The translations under genes and the position numbers were made by a program. The notes beneath the pieces are model-generated. The model was not told where the DNA came from. It saw only the letters and a program-made list of their open reading frames with translations, and did not search any database. 64,000 nucleotides of DNA from assembly GCA_020055645.1 (NCBI GenBank), contig CM034546.1, positions 9,858,001-9,922,000 on the forward strand. The letters run 5' to 3'. The DNA is from Tomocerus qinae. Lineage: Eukaryota > Arthropoda > Collembola > Entomobryomorpha > Tomoceridae. This document shows positions 31,631-43,529 of this stretch, in pieces. Position 1 is the first letter of the stretch; the number at the start of each line of letters is the position of its first letter.

Positions 31631-34600
31631 TCACTTCACAAACGTTTCAATGGCGTCTAAAGCTTCTTTGGCAGCCAATTCTCTGGCCTTTTCTTTTGTT
31701 GCGGCACTTTCCAATAGTACTAAGTCAAGCTCTTGTCGGTTGGTAGCCTTGATGGACACAACACAGAGAAAAGACACTTCACTATCATCCATACATAGGT
31801 TGTCGTCAAAACTTATTTCAAGGTTGCTCTCCTGTCCCAGTGTTACAAGAAATCCTTCAACTCCTCCAAAAGACTTTAAAATTGCAGAGTGGCGTTCTCG
31901 GCACTGAAATATCAAAAAACGATTTTAAGCTATTACAAAGTTAAAACAATTATGGCAATTTTAATATCACAACTTCCGTACATAAAAGTACAAAATATAA
32001 TCTGTTAAAGCGATTTTCCTAAACTTCAAAATTTTATTTTTGGGTTCAAAATGAATCATTTCATTTATTGCACAGCAATCCAAAAATATTACAAATCCGC
32101 CAGGATATAAAAGATTTTAAAATAAAAACATGTGGCTATAACTAATGCAGTTTGATTTTTATGGTATGGTTGATGTTGCTAGTTTAAAATCAATAAAAAT
32201 TAAACCACCAAGATTTAAACTTCATCATACTGGAATATACTATAAATTTTTTACAGCTGTTGTAACTGCAAAAATATCTGTTTCATAGTTGGAAACGAAA
32301 CAATTTTACGAATTATGGCCAATTTTAAACATGTAATCGTAATCACTGTCACGCTAAAAGACATGAGTAGTAGATTAAAATGAGTTCTGTATAGGGTGCT
32401 ATTTAATGTGTCCCTGAAAAAATTTAAAAGTCCCTGAAAAATAATTGAAACGGTCAATTGCTGACTATGTCCCTTCGTTTTATTAATGGGTCCCTATGGA
32501 ATTATTTAAAAAGTCCCTACAAATGCTTAAATGGTACATGGACCAATTAGTGTGGTGTTGTCAACGTCATTTCTTGTATAAGACTACAAGGAAATGAATA
32601 TTATGTTAAGATTGAGAACTTGGAGGTACAACATAGTTTGTATTAATTTCTAATTACCCTTGCCTTAGACTGTTAGACGATTAGAGGTGCACAATCAGAT
32701 AAGCTGAAATAAACGACCCAGTTCACTATGTCTAGAATCTCACATTTGTCTCCAACTCACTGCACAATTAATATATTGACGCATCTTCTGTTCTATTACT
32801 TCTCAACTAACATAATATAGCTCCGAAACAGAGGAAACATAACAATTGATATTTCAAAATTCAGCTGAAAAAAGATTGGATTGGACTTTTTTGAAAAAAT
32901 ACGAGACCAAAGAAGAATCTAATATAATAGAGACCTTCTTACTTTATGGACTCAAAGATCTGTGAATTTAAGCAGTAGTGCGGAAGTGTGCTACTGTTAG
33001 TGCAAACAGAGTAAAAAATGTCCTTGTAAACCAAATTTGGTATCCAATTAAGGCAGAGGTTGCATATTTTAAAAATCGCGCCATTAAATACACAGGGCAT
33101 ACCGGACCCAGATTTTGAGGGACCTAACCTAATTAAAACAATAACATTAAGAGGTATTTGCGTAACCTCTGCCTTACTTCAACCCAAAATTTGATTTTCG
33201 ATGAAGGGGATGTGTTTTATTTTTCCAACAAGTGTTCACTTCCACCTTTAAAAAATCATTTGAAGCGAAAGAAGGAATTAAAAAACTTCTTAAAAACATT
33301 TCTAGTAATGACATTTCAGAGTTATTTCATTATTTTAAGTAACTAAGACAACTATTTGTCCATGTACCATGATGTACTATTTCAACATTTAAAGGGACTT
33401 TTTAAATAATTTCATAGGGACCCATTAATAAAACGATAGGACAAAATCAGCAATTGACGTTTCAATTATTTTTCAGGGACTTTTAAATTTTATCAGGGAC
33501 CCATTAAATATATCCCGTTCTGTATATATACTGAAAGAGAAGGAATCTTAAAGAGGCTCAGTTTGTAATTTAAAAGGAAAATGTTTTTTCCCTAAAATAA
33601 AGCCATTTTTTGATTCATCAAGATATTTAAAAACGTTTATAAAGTCTATAGGTATATTTAATTTTGATTTAGAGAGATACACTTCCTGTAATTATACTTA
33701 TAACGGAAATTGTAAGGTCTTAACAACGGAACGGTAAATCAATACGGAGGATTTACTATGTCTTTTTACGGATTCAAAAAAGGTACTAAAATTTACCTTC
33801 AACTTATTAACTAAATCTCCACCCAATTTTTGGTAAAGATGATTCTTGTGAGCAACAATTGTAGAACATTCTTCTAAAGTGCCGCTACATGGAAGTTTAA
33901 TAAAGTCCGGTTGATCTGCCTGTGAAAGTGACTCTCCTATAAGATGCCAAAACAAAATTAGCTATTTATTTACATGAAAGTCGCGAGATTTGGTTTTAAA
34001 AATGCAGAACTGGTAAAAATGCTAAACTAAAAATATGTAAAATAATTGCCATTTGTTCTTGACGAGTCAACATTTTCAGCGATTTGACGACCTCTTAATG
34101 TCATCAGCCACTGGTAAGCCACCATCCTCTTTGCTTCTTTTTTGTTTTTACCGGTTTCTGACTTGGACTCTCCATTGACGACACAAAAGCACTCAAAAGT
34201 CGGCATATGCGGTGGACCAATACCTTCCTTTGGCTTCTCATAGAAAAAAATTCAAAATTAACCTTTGTAAACACTTCCACAGTTCCACTCAATAAATAAT
34301 AGATGCCTATGTAATGCAAATAGGAATAAATAAACAAATATTTTCTTACATCATATTCAGGTGGTCCAAGACTGAGTTTCTCGCAAAGTTCTAATAAATC
34401 TCCTACAGAATTAATCAATATATCAGAATCAAGCAACAGAGTGGAAGAAGAGGAACTGGACGACGCCAAAGGGGTGTCCACATCCGTAGCTGGGCTGTTG
34501 GACTTAGCTGCTCCTGTTCCTCCGTTTATTTCGTAATAATCTTTAGGTGTCAGTTTCATTTTATCGTTAAGCATTACCTTAGCTACATTCTGCTTAGCGT

Positions 34601-35650
34601 CTTTCTTACTGTTGGAAGTCGCTACGGCTGTCAACAAAAAAGTTTTTTTTCATAATTTCATAGATTGTACATGCATCATGCATCATCGTTATAATGCTAC
34701 ATAAAATATATTACTGCATGTCAGAACGTATATACTTTTATTCTTAAGATTTATTTTATTATTTCTATTCATTCTAATTTTTATTTTTTTCTTCGAAGTT
34801 TTGAAAGTTATGTAAAATACAAAATTACGACACCTAAAGAATGCTTCTGCGAACACGACAAAAAAAATCCTATTGAAATCGGATTTATTATTGTAGAATA
34901 AATCCTGGAAAATTATCGAAACGTCACCAAAATCACCATTATTGGGTAACCCGCTATATAACGTTCGAACGTCGAGTTAAAAAGTATATTTCTGTAAAAT
35001 CTTATTTTGCCGAGTAAATTGATCTCCTAAAGTGTCATGCTTCAGCGTGAAAACTTTTTCCTGAATTTAAACGTCGCTTAGATTGGTAACTCAATAATTT
35101 GACTATATCGACTGCCTGGCGACAACTTTATTTTTTCAATGGAATTCGAACCTTTCCTAAGGAATGAAACCATATAAATAGAAAGCAGCTTTTAAATCTG
35201 TCCACCAGACAACTAAAAGAATAAGCAATCCAAAATAACTTTTTCGTGATTTCTAGTAGATAGTTAACCCCCATAGTTTTTTACATATAACGTTTTAAAA
35301 CGCGAATTATAATTTCCATTAAGTTAAATTAGAATAATATAACTACTACGAAACTTTTCTTTCTTGCTTCAAACCTCCAGAAGCATAGAAAAACACTTCA
35401 TTCAGCCTTATATTGCGGTAATGTATTGCAAACATAGCAATGAAATTATTCCAAAACAATATAATATTGAATATGTACCCCTTAATTTTGCATCCTTGTA
35501 GGTGAGCTCCAAAATGCACGTAAAAGGGGGGCCTTTAGATTTTGTCTCATCAAAATTGAATGTAGGCTTGTTGCCCTGTTTTCGACTAATCTCTTCTATC
35601 CAAGAAACTGAGGTCTTGGATTTCATGACCGTATCGTAGTCATTCTCCAT
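31631..35650 (-). CDS. dsRNA-binding protein, TARBP2/Loquacious-like, copy 1
   Basis: Five coding exons, 349 codons, phases consistent throughout: 35650-35479, 34627-34350, 34236-34050, 33936-33797 and 31903-31631 (stop TGA at 31633-31631). I took the ATG of MENDY because it is conserved in all three copies and has good context (caaATGg). Domains: dsRBM1 across exons 1-2 (KTSVSWIEEISRKQG ... SKKDAKQNVAKVML), a Ser-rich linker, dsRBM2 across exons 2-3 (GPPHMPTFECFCVVNG ... KKEAKRMVAYQWL), and a divergent dsRBM3 across exons 4-5. The RNA-contacting KKxAK motif is kept in dsRBM1 and 2 but not in 3, as in the Dicer-binding third domain of TARBP2/Loqs. It probably loads or assists Dicer/Argonaute. 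Intron 3 starts with GC, not GT. Intron 4 is 1.9 kb because of a transposon. Confidence 0.88.
32394..33516. mobile_element. MULE-like non-autonomous TIR element with 10-bp TSD
   Basis: A 1123-bp element bounded by gggtgctatttaat and attaaatatatccc, with inverted arms of about 150 bp (32394-32541 and 33359-33516). The 10-bp direct repeat gttctgtata flanks it at 32384-32393 and 33517-33526. Long arms with a 9-10 bp duplication are typical of Mutator-like elements. It lies in intron 4 of dsRBP copy 1; the same intron in copy 3 (50625-51143) lacks it. No transposase; only a 62-codon frame inside. A single arm of the same family is at 2658-2800. Confidence 0.88.
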
Positions 35651-36400
35651 TTGTTCAAACATGTATCTCCTCTCTGTTGTACCATAAAATAATGGAAAAG
35701 TATTTTCATCCTAGTGAACAAAATGAAATGAGTCATAATTGACTGTGTGAGTTGCTCTGACTGATTCTTGGACAGAAGCAGGATAAGTTTACGGACTATA
35801 ATATAATCAAAAATTATAATTTTTACACAAAGTTATTTTACAGGTCGAGTCCAGTTATTGCCAGCCAACTCCAACTTTGTCAGACGTGTTGACCCGTTCT
35901 GATGTCTGAATGTCTGACGACGATAACCTGACTGCCTGACTGACCGATGACCGTTCAACATTGAATATTCAAGATCTCACTTTGCTTCCCGAAGTCAACC
36001 AAACCATCATCTGATACACGAAAGAAATACGAATATTTATTTGAATTGAAGTCATACCGCCAAGTCCGCCTTGTGCACTTCCTGTTGCTCATTAGTAGTT
36101 AGTAGTAGAATATAGATTGACTTTTTGAGACCGCAACCAGAAATAATACATGTGAACGTTACTGCGTGTAAACTGAGTGTGAGTAAATGCATGATGAAAT
36201 AGTATGACTGAATTAGTCAGAAATCTTTAGTTTTAAATATTTTTTTAACAAATAAAAATGGTCTTCTAAGGTGTCGTACCAATCCTAAATAAACGGTCAA
36301 AGATTTTGAAACGATTTGAAAAAATGCGTTTGGCATTTTCAATTTTCCGATATTGTAAATCTTTTTATCAAGTTTCATGAAATGAGAAGTAAGCCAAAAT

Positions 36401-36620
36401 CTTAGACAGATCCCGTGGACTATTTTGATTGCGATCAAAAATGCTTTTGTTATAATTTGATGTTGCTAATGTCTATGGTTGGCCATTTTGAATGGAAAGC
36501 TTAAACTTTGTCTGCCCCTGGGATTGATTAAAAGTGATCATGTTGAAATCGCAATTATTATAATATGACAAATTTCGAAAAAATTGGACATTGTTGATAA
36601 TAATGGAAAATAATAAAATT
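36401..36620 (-). pseudogene. 5' fragment of the ionotropic-receptor gene
   Basis: Aligns with 43236-43475, which codes for the first ~90 residues of the intact receptor (shared blocks agacagatcccgtgga, ttggccattttg, attggacattgttgat), but the frame is lost. Further upstream homology (37020-37130 with 43670-43800, for example ttggcccactaaattgtta) shows the duplicated piece included promoter-side DNA. It lies just upstream of dsRBP copy 1. Confidence 0.85.
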
Positions 36621-36639
36621 TGACTAAAAGGGTAATTAG

Positions 36640-39477
36640 AATACATGTTAACTTTTATAAGATCCAGTCACGTCCATGCAAATTGGCCGATGCTATAGGA
36701 AAAGATATAAAAGTTTGTATAGAATAGAGAATAAGAATTGTGTATACTTGCATGCATCTAAAATGTAAAGATACGAATTTAGTCTGAGGACACTTGGTTT
36801 TCTTTTTAATATCATTTCCGGTATAGTGTGCACTTAAGACAGTACGAAGCATTCTATATATAACTTATAAAAGAACAAAGTCGGACACGGAAGCATTGAC
36901 ACGAAAATATTACAAATGTCTTGATCCAAACATTCCAAACTTGGCTATTTATTATTACAGTGGCAGGCAAAATGGTAAAAAAGGATTGAAAATTTTAGGG
37001 ATGAAAAAGCCAAATTGTATCGCATAATTCAGTTAAGAATGATTACAGGACCTTAATTGGCCCACTAAATTGTTATTGAGTGCTTACATAAAATTTAAAT
37101 ATTTTTACATTCCAGTTAAGTGTGAACTGTGAACAATAACTAGGACTTCGTTGAATGGCGGCATGTCGCAGTACAAATGTCACATAAATTAATCACCTGC
37201 AATCATCTCGAATTTAGTGTATATGTTACAAGAAGTTTGTACCGACTGGACATATGCAAAATGCCTAGGATACTATATGTCAAACGAAAAATCAAAATTT
37301 AGATTTTTAACTGACGTGACCTAATTTAAAACATTTTTTGACTTTTTAATGTACTTTTATGTAAGTTTGATTGATTTAGATTAGGTAGATTGAAAATCAA
37401 AATTTTGGTTCTTGGTCTCCCAAAAAAATTTCTCTACTTCTAGTAGGAAAATTTAAAATACAAATATAAAAATACTTTACAATTACAACAACTCAGTTAA
37501 GATAACATTAGTTTACGATAGTTCCACTGACAATCTACAGTTCTGCTATTGACGTAGTCCACGCAAGGGATTTTACCGAATTCTCCTAGAATTGCAAAAG
37601 CCTAAACACTAAAAAATTGATAAATTACAGTAATTTTGTTTTAATGTATTAATTTCAATATAATTTTAATAAAGTAATTGACAAATGCCTACAATTAGAT
37701 GGCAAGGTTGGATGAAAATCAACATTTTGGTCAGCTGAGTAGAATTTCTTCGCATACCCCGCAGTGTCAGTGCTCATGTCAAAAGGATTTTCGGAGTTCA
37801 TGATGATTTAAATTTCGCCTTTCCTCAAGTCTTGAATCAAAGACAAGATTAAGTTCTGTTGGTCTTGGATTGCTGCTAAATTTTGATTCAATTGGACGCA
37901 ATAGTGCTGAAAATCTGTGAAAGTTATCATCACTTTATTAAGTAGATATTGGATATATTAAATAAAGACCAGGTGATTCTAAATTGACATAATATCGCTT
38001 ATTCTACTTTACAACACAAGGAACTTTCAAACCAAACCTATTTATTGGACAGCTGTGTGCCTGTACAATCTGAGATATTGTTAAGGACAATAGAATTTTT
38101 AAATCCTACTTGGTTTTTGTCAATTACACATTATCAAATGTCTGCTGTCTTTCTTGCCCCTGTCAACGATGGGTGTACAGGGCAGTCTAATGCTGCAAAA
38201 ATCTGACTGTCTGTCAAAATCTCTCTTACCTGAACTTGTAGTCATTTGGTTTGATGCACTACCGCTTATGTAAACCCGTTTATGCCTAATAACCATAATT
38301 TATAAACGACTTTAATTTTAATCTATTAAAATTTCGATAACAAATTAATTGTATAAAAATCCGCATATTTGGTAAGAAATGCGAATTATTCAAAAATTTA
38401 TTCCCAGTTACATCCAAATCGGTTCTGTAGTTTCGGAGCCATTTCATATTCCGATATGGATATGTTTTTCACATAAACACTGAAACACGGAAAAAATATT
38501 TTTTCTGTGTATTTTCTGTGCAAACCGATCCTTATTGTTTATATCTATCCTAAATGCCATAATATTGACATTGTAAAATTTATTTAGTGCATAATCATTA
38601 ATCTGCCTATCAAGTAAAGACTTTAATATTTTATATTTTTTTAATCTATTAGGTGTCAAGTAAAAAGTGGAGGAAAGCTTTTGCCTTTTTTATACCATTT
38701 TTTCCGGAGAAGTAATATTTTTTCAATCATTAATTTTCAACGTGAGTTACAAATTTCACAAGAGAGGAGGGGCTGAAAAAATGTCGGTAACCTGATAACC
38801 AGGTTAACCCCTGACCATTTTAACATTGTATTAGTGTTTATACGTAAACCACGCCCCCAAATGAGGGAAAAATGGGAGAAAATAAGGAAAAAAGGGAGCG
38901 GCGGCCATGTTGAGGTGGGAATTATGGTCAGGCTACTCGAAATTAGAACTTTTTGCAGCCCTGTGAGAGGAGATATTCTGACTCTGTGACCCTTGTCGCA
39001 AACTTGGTAACCATACTCTTCCCAATAATTATGTGTTTTTATGATTTGACCAGAGATATGAAAAATAAAGAGATGGGCAATTGAAATTGTAACGTCACAT
39101 ATCATTACTGTCTCGATCCTTGGTTTATCCTACCAAGCAGTTAGCAGTTTTCGTCTATTGGTTAAGAGCTGACTTCGGGAAGGTTGAACAATGCATTGGT
39201 TTGTATATATGGAATGCAATTCACTACCAGCAGGTTTGTCTGCAGGCTTCAGCAATGCATTATTCATTCGTTCCCTACACTCTTTTTTACAACCAATTAG
39301 TGAAAAGTGGTGGTAAGGATATGTCTGAAAAAAAATTTCTGAAAAAAGAAGCTTCAAGGTTTTATACCAAAACAAAACAGATCCGTACAAAAATAAAATA
39401 TTTGTTCTCTGGGATATTTATCACAATTGTTGTAAAATAACTGTTAAACTATTTCTTAATTGATTGTATTCAATAGT
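36640..39477. other. Intergenic; duplicated receptor upstream DNA, no gene
   Basis: The part near 37020-37140 is homologous to the region upstream of the intact receptor. The rest has no recognisable gene. A 106-codon plus-strand frame at 39120-39440 has no domain and is probably chance. Confidence 0.45.
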
Positions 39478-40006
39478 TTAATTACCAATGTTGGACATCT
39501 CTTTAAATTCGGCTCCGCGTTTCCTTTGTTCAACAGGTTCAGGATTTATTGCTGTTTTTGGAAACATTGATGAAGATGTTGAAGGTTGGGGTGATAGACT
39601 GTTAGCCGATGGTGATGCAACTGTTTCCACTGCCGGGTGTTTCGCAGGGTAGGACACGGGTAAATCACAAATTGACGCCCCATCAGGTGTTGACATGGAT
39701 GGGTTACGCATAGAACGTTGGCCGACAGATGTCTGTATAGTAATTTAAAAATTGCATTTAACTTGTTTCATAGATTTGATTATCGAGCTAAATTAAAATT
39801 ACCTACCAAATTGGTTTGTGGAAAGGGTGATTTTGAAAAATGTTTTTTAGATTTGGTTTTTCGAGATACCGGTATTTCTTCCTCAGAATGCGAAGCAAAG
39901 CATGTCTGGATTTCAGATACTTCGCAACCAGTGTCACTGGAATTAGATGTTTTTTCTTCCGAACCGGACCTCGGTCTGGCCAAATCTAAAGAGGCTTTAA
40001 ATAATA
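39478..40006 (-). CDS. Possible two-exon Ser/Pro-rich gene fragment
   Basis: Two minus-strand open stretches fit a splice: about 40006-39799 (LARPRSGSEEKTSNSSDTGC ... SPFPQTNL, donor TTG|GTAGGT) and 39735-39478 (acceptor tactatacag|ACA; SVGQRSMRNPSMSTPDGA ... EFKEMSNIGN). Joined in frame they give a ~155-residue, disordered, Ser/Pro/Glu-rich segment without a known domain. A splice-acceptor-like end at 40007 and a donor-like GTAATT at 39484 suggest more exons elsewhere. It could be a genuine small gene or a leftover of one. The short intron (about 63 bp) fits the other genes here. Confidence 0.4.
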
Positions 40007-40009
40007 ATG

Positions 40010-41535
40010 AAAATCAGTTTCATAACCGAATACCATGGAATATAAATGGTAACCTGGAAAACCGAAATTGGAAGAAGTGCTTTTAAACCCCATTTATTTT
40101 TATTCCACTCCTTATTCCCATTATCAATAAAGGGAATACCAAGTCTCAATCCCGATTTTACACATTTTTACCATTTCGGTAACTAGCAATCCTAGTTTTC
40201 AACATTATTTAAGGATCTACTTTGACCCAATATTTTGGAGGCAAACTTTCACTATGTACCATAACCATTGTCCTTTTCATTTCTACTAGTCGTTAGCCAG
40301 TCAATTTAAAATCATGGGCTAGCAGAACAATTCAAAAAAAATGTGACCTTACGAATTGGATTTTAGAAATTGTGCTATTTAATTTAATTACACGGGATGA
40401 GATTCGGCGGTGAAGTTAAATACTAATCAAATCACAATCACGCCATCTTAAAACATGCATTGATCGAAAATAACCTAAGCAAATCTTTTTGAACTTTCAT
40501 ATATTGTTTGTAGATTATTAGTAATCCGATTATTAACTCAAAAATTGTAAAAAAGGACTATTATTCTTCAAAATATTTTTTTATTTCGGTATACTCAGTC
40601 AACAATCAGGCAGTCAGTCTAATTGATGTTCTGTCTTCCAACCTTTAGAATAATTTTTGCGGTTAGGAAAATGTTGGAATCGGAAAAATAAAACCATAAA
40701 ATCTTTTATTAGAATTTTTCAATAAATATTATTTCACGAAATTTCAGGGTTGGGTGTTGACCACAAAATTTTCGTTTCTGCCAGCCGGTTTGTAGAAAAT
40801 ATTTAAACCAGATTATAACCAGGCAAAAAAGTGGCTGAAACTATATTCCCATATGAAAAACTATAAAGTGAAAATTCTCAAAACAGTCCATTTTGATGTT
40901 GACTATTTAGATAAACGACGTTGTAAGTAGGTAAAAACGATATCGGACGTCTGCTAGAAAGAATTTAGGAGCCAGCAAGAATGTTATGACCTGGTTTTTT
41001 ATGCTTTTAGATAAAAATAACTTTTAACCGTTAAAGTAAAAAATGTGTTTTGTCACATTTGTGAGTTGCAGCCACCACTTTTACCCAGTTTTTGTTCTTA
41101 GGTTTTTGCCAGCCTGTTATAACTATAACCAGAGTGGTGTCAGCCAAATGCCAACCCTACGGAATTTTCCGTAAAAAGTGAACTATTTGAAATAAATAAA
41201 ATAAATAAATCTAATAAAATAAATACATTTCTTTGGAATGAATCCGTATCATGGGTATAAGTAATAAACATCACGTACCCTGCAGGCACGTATCGCGAAA
41301 TTTGTTCAAAAGGGGCACAAATAATGACAAAAATAATTTTATCTTTTTTGAGCAAAAAATTCTCTTTCTCTCAGATTTAGGGGAGGGCCGCTGGGATAGG
41401 TTTTTTATGTATAATTTATTTTCATTATTTAATTTTTCGATTTTATTAATTCAATGACTATTTTGGCGAAATAATTCAAATCCAATGTCGGGTGCCTGGT
41501 TGCTATCTTATGCTAATTTTATTAATAAAAATGAA
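40010..41535. other. No gene seen
   Basis: AT-rich intergenic DNA downstream of the receptor gene. Nothing recognised. Confidence 0.45.
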
Positions 41536-41542
41536 TTATTTA

Positions 41543-43495
41543 TTAAAACATCTTACGCAGTTCAAAGGCATCATCCAGTGCAACGGAAAATACACGATTT
41601 GGAATTTTCGTAGTGACCATCTTAAGATTATTTAAAAACCTTAAGACATGTAGTTGTAAAGTATAATGCCAAATCCTTTCTAGGAACAATGAAAAGAAAG
41701 ACCCAATTAAGATGTATCCACAAACAAAGAAAATGGTGTGTATCTTCATCGAAAGACTTATAGGCACTGTTTGAGATTCTTGATGCTTCAGTTTTGAATG
41801 GGATATTATATATTCCAAACTATTGTAAAAATCCCTTTGTTGCTTAAAATATTTTAAGAAGCCTCTTTCTTGCAGGGTCTGAAAATATGAAAGGAATTTG
41901 TAACGGTAGCAATTATAGAATTTATAAGACGCCGGCTCAGTAAGGTCTGTTTCTTTCACAGTCATGCAGACACCATCTGAAGATATTAGAGATGGAATTA
42001 AGGGCACGAAGTATTCACTTATCTCTTTCTCTTCTACGGTAAATACCTTCACTAAATAGTTGGTCAACAACTTCCATGTAAATTTCCATAATCCCATTTT
42101 TCTTTCATTAAGTGATGCATCGGTTTGCCAATCGATTCTATAGACACTTTTATTATATCTATCCAGAATTTTATATTTCTCAAAGAATTCAGTTCTTTGT
42201 TGTTCCAAATTCTGAATGTTGTCTTTGTGCAACAACAACTTGTATCCATTTTCCACGAGATCTTTAAAATCCACAAATTGTTTTCTGTCGGGTGGTGCAA
42301 TAATCTCACTTGTTATCCACGTTTCATATTGAGTGGCAATTACAAATCCCATGGACACAATTACCAAGTACAAAATGTTTCTCCCTTTATTGGAAACATT
42401 CTTATTTAGAAGAACAGCTATGGTTGATACGAGGATTAATTGTACTTTCTGGTATAAAGAAGTAACTCTGAAGCTCAGAACATAAAATGAAATCGGGATT
42501 AGCGAAAATAACAGCCACCAGCAATAATCATCAAAAGTATTTTGAACTAGAACTGTCAAAGGAGTGTCGAGGAATTGAGGATTCGCTTCACAGTAGAACG
42601 GAATCATTTCCCTAAAGTATTCAATGAAAAGAGTTCCATACCAACGAATATTATAAGTGTACACTGCATTAAACAGCAAGTACATCTTTCCATTTACCTT
42701 TTTGGTTTCTTTAACTAAATAAAATGGTTTTCCATATACTGCAGTGAAGTTCCATCTCTCAGCCATCAACTCTACTGCTCTCACTGAATTTCGACAATCA
42801 TATCCCATTTTCCTTGTTGAGTAGATTGATTCTCGGCATGTAGGCATTGTCCTAGGACCATTGAACGAAAAATGGTCAAAAGCCCAAATCTTAATGCCAT
42901 GAAGATTGCCATTTAAAGTAATCCAAATCTTTTCCCATTCTTCCTCGGATAATCTGTCTTTGATTCGATGAAGGGATAATCCCTCTCTTTCTGAATTGTA
43001 GAGACTTGGAATGTAAACTGAATATTTGTTCCTTCCTCTCATTGCAAATATGAAGAGAGGAGCCACCAAATCTTCAATAAGTCTTGATTGCCATTTTAGA
43101 TTCATCAACTTCAATTCATCTTTGATGACAATTATAAATTTTGAATTGAGTCGATTTATTTCTTTTCCGAAGTAATCGACAATCGTTTTCAAAGTAGAGT
43201 ACGAATGCATTAGAATATTTACACTGCACAAATTTCTAGACAGATCCCGTGGATTATTCCAATGACGTTTGAAAAGAGTTATGTCATAATTATAGGATGT
43301 TGCCAAGGTCCAGGGTTGGCCATTTTGGTTAGACAGTATAAAGTCCGTCTGCCATTCGGATTGGCGAAACGTGACCATGTTAAAATCACAATTACTATAA
43401 AATGACAAACTTTGGAACCATTGGACATTGTTGATGGCAATATCGGTTAATAAAAATACAATAAAGCGTTTAATAAAATATATTTCCATATGCAT
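41543..43495 (-). CDS. Divergent ionotropic receptor (IR), iGluR family
   Basis: An intronless 650-residue receptor. I start at the ATG at 43495 (MHMEIYFIKRFIVFLLTDIA), which opens a signal peptide; the ten codons before it have no ATG. An extracellular ligand-binding part follows. The first membrane helix is WWLLFSLIPISFYVLSF (about residue 330), then a pore-like segment (LILVSTIAVLL), then the third helix NILYLVIVSMGFVIATQYE (about 385) leading into the second ligand lobe, and the last helix IHTIFFVCGYILIGSFFSLF (about 595). This is the order of ionotropic glutamate-receptor-like IRs. No classical Arg/Thr/Glu glutamate-binding set is evident, as in divergent, tuned IRs. It likely acts as a chemosensory cation channel with a co-receptor. 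AATAAA overlaps the stop. Two broken copies lie at 36.4 and 49.1 kb. Confidence 0.88.
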   Translation of the reverse strand: MHMEIYFIKRFIVFLLTDIAINNVQWFQSLSFYSNCDFNMVTFRQSEWQTDFILSNQNGQPWTLATSYNYDITLFKRHWNNPRDLSRNLCSVNILMHSYSTLKTIVDYFGKEINRLNSKFIIVIKDELKLMNLKWQSRLIEDLVAPLFIFAMRGRNKYSVYIPSLYNSEREGLSLHRIKDRLSEEEWEKIWITLNGNLHGIKIWAFDHFSFNGPRTMPTCRESIYSTRKMGYDCRNSVRAVELMAERWNFTAVYGKPFYLVKETKKVNGKMYLLFNAVYTYNIRWYGTLFIEYFREMIPFYCEANPQFLDTPLTVLVQNTFDDYCWWLLFSLIPISFYVLSFRVTSLYQKVQLILVSTIAVLLNKNVSNKGRNILYLVIVSMGFVIATQYETWITSEIIAPPDRKQFVDFKDLVENGYKLLLHKDNIQNLEQQRTEFFEKYKILDRYNKSVYRIDWQTDASLNERKMGLWKFTWKLLTNYLVKVFTVEEKEISEYFVPLIPSLISSDGVCMTVKETDLTEPASYKFYNCYRYKFLSYFQTLQERGFLKYFKQQRDFYNSLEYIISHSKLKHQESQTVPISLSMKIHTIFFVCGYILIGSFFSLFLERIWHYTLQLHVLRFLNNLKMVTTKIPNRVFSVALDDAFELRKMF

Positions 43496-43529
43496 TTTGT
43501 CAAATTCAAAGGTCAACACATCCAAAAAT

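Noticed and set aside
31620-31907. 95-codon plus-strand frame
   Set aside because: It is antisense to the last dsRBP exon, which is supported by three-way exon homology.
39120-39440. 106-codon plus-strand frame
   Set aside because: No recognisable domain, signal or homologous copy in the window; an overlapping antisense frame is equally open.
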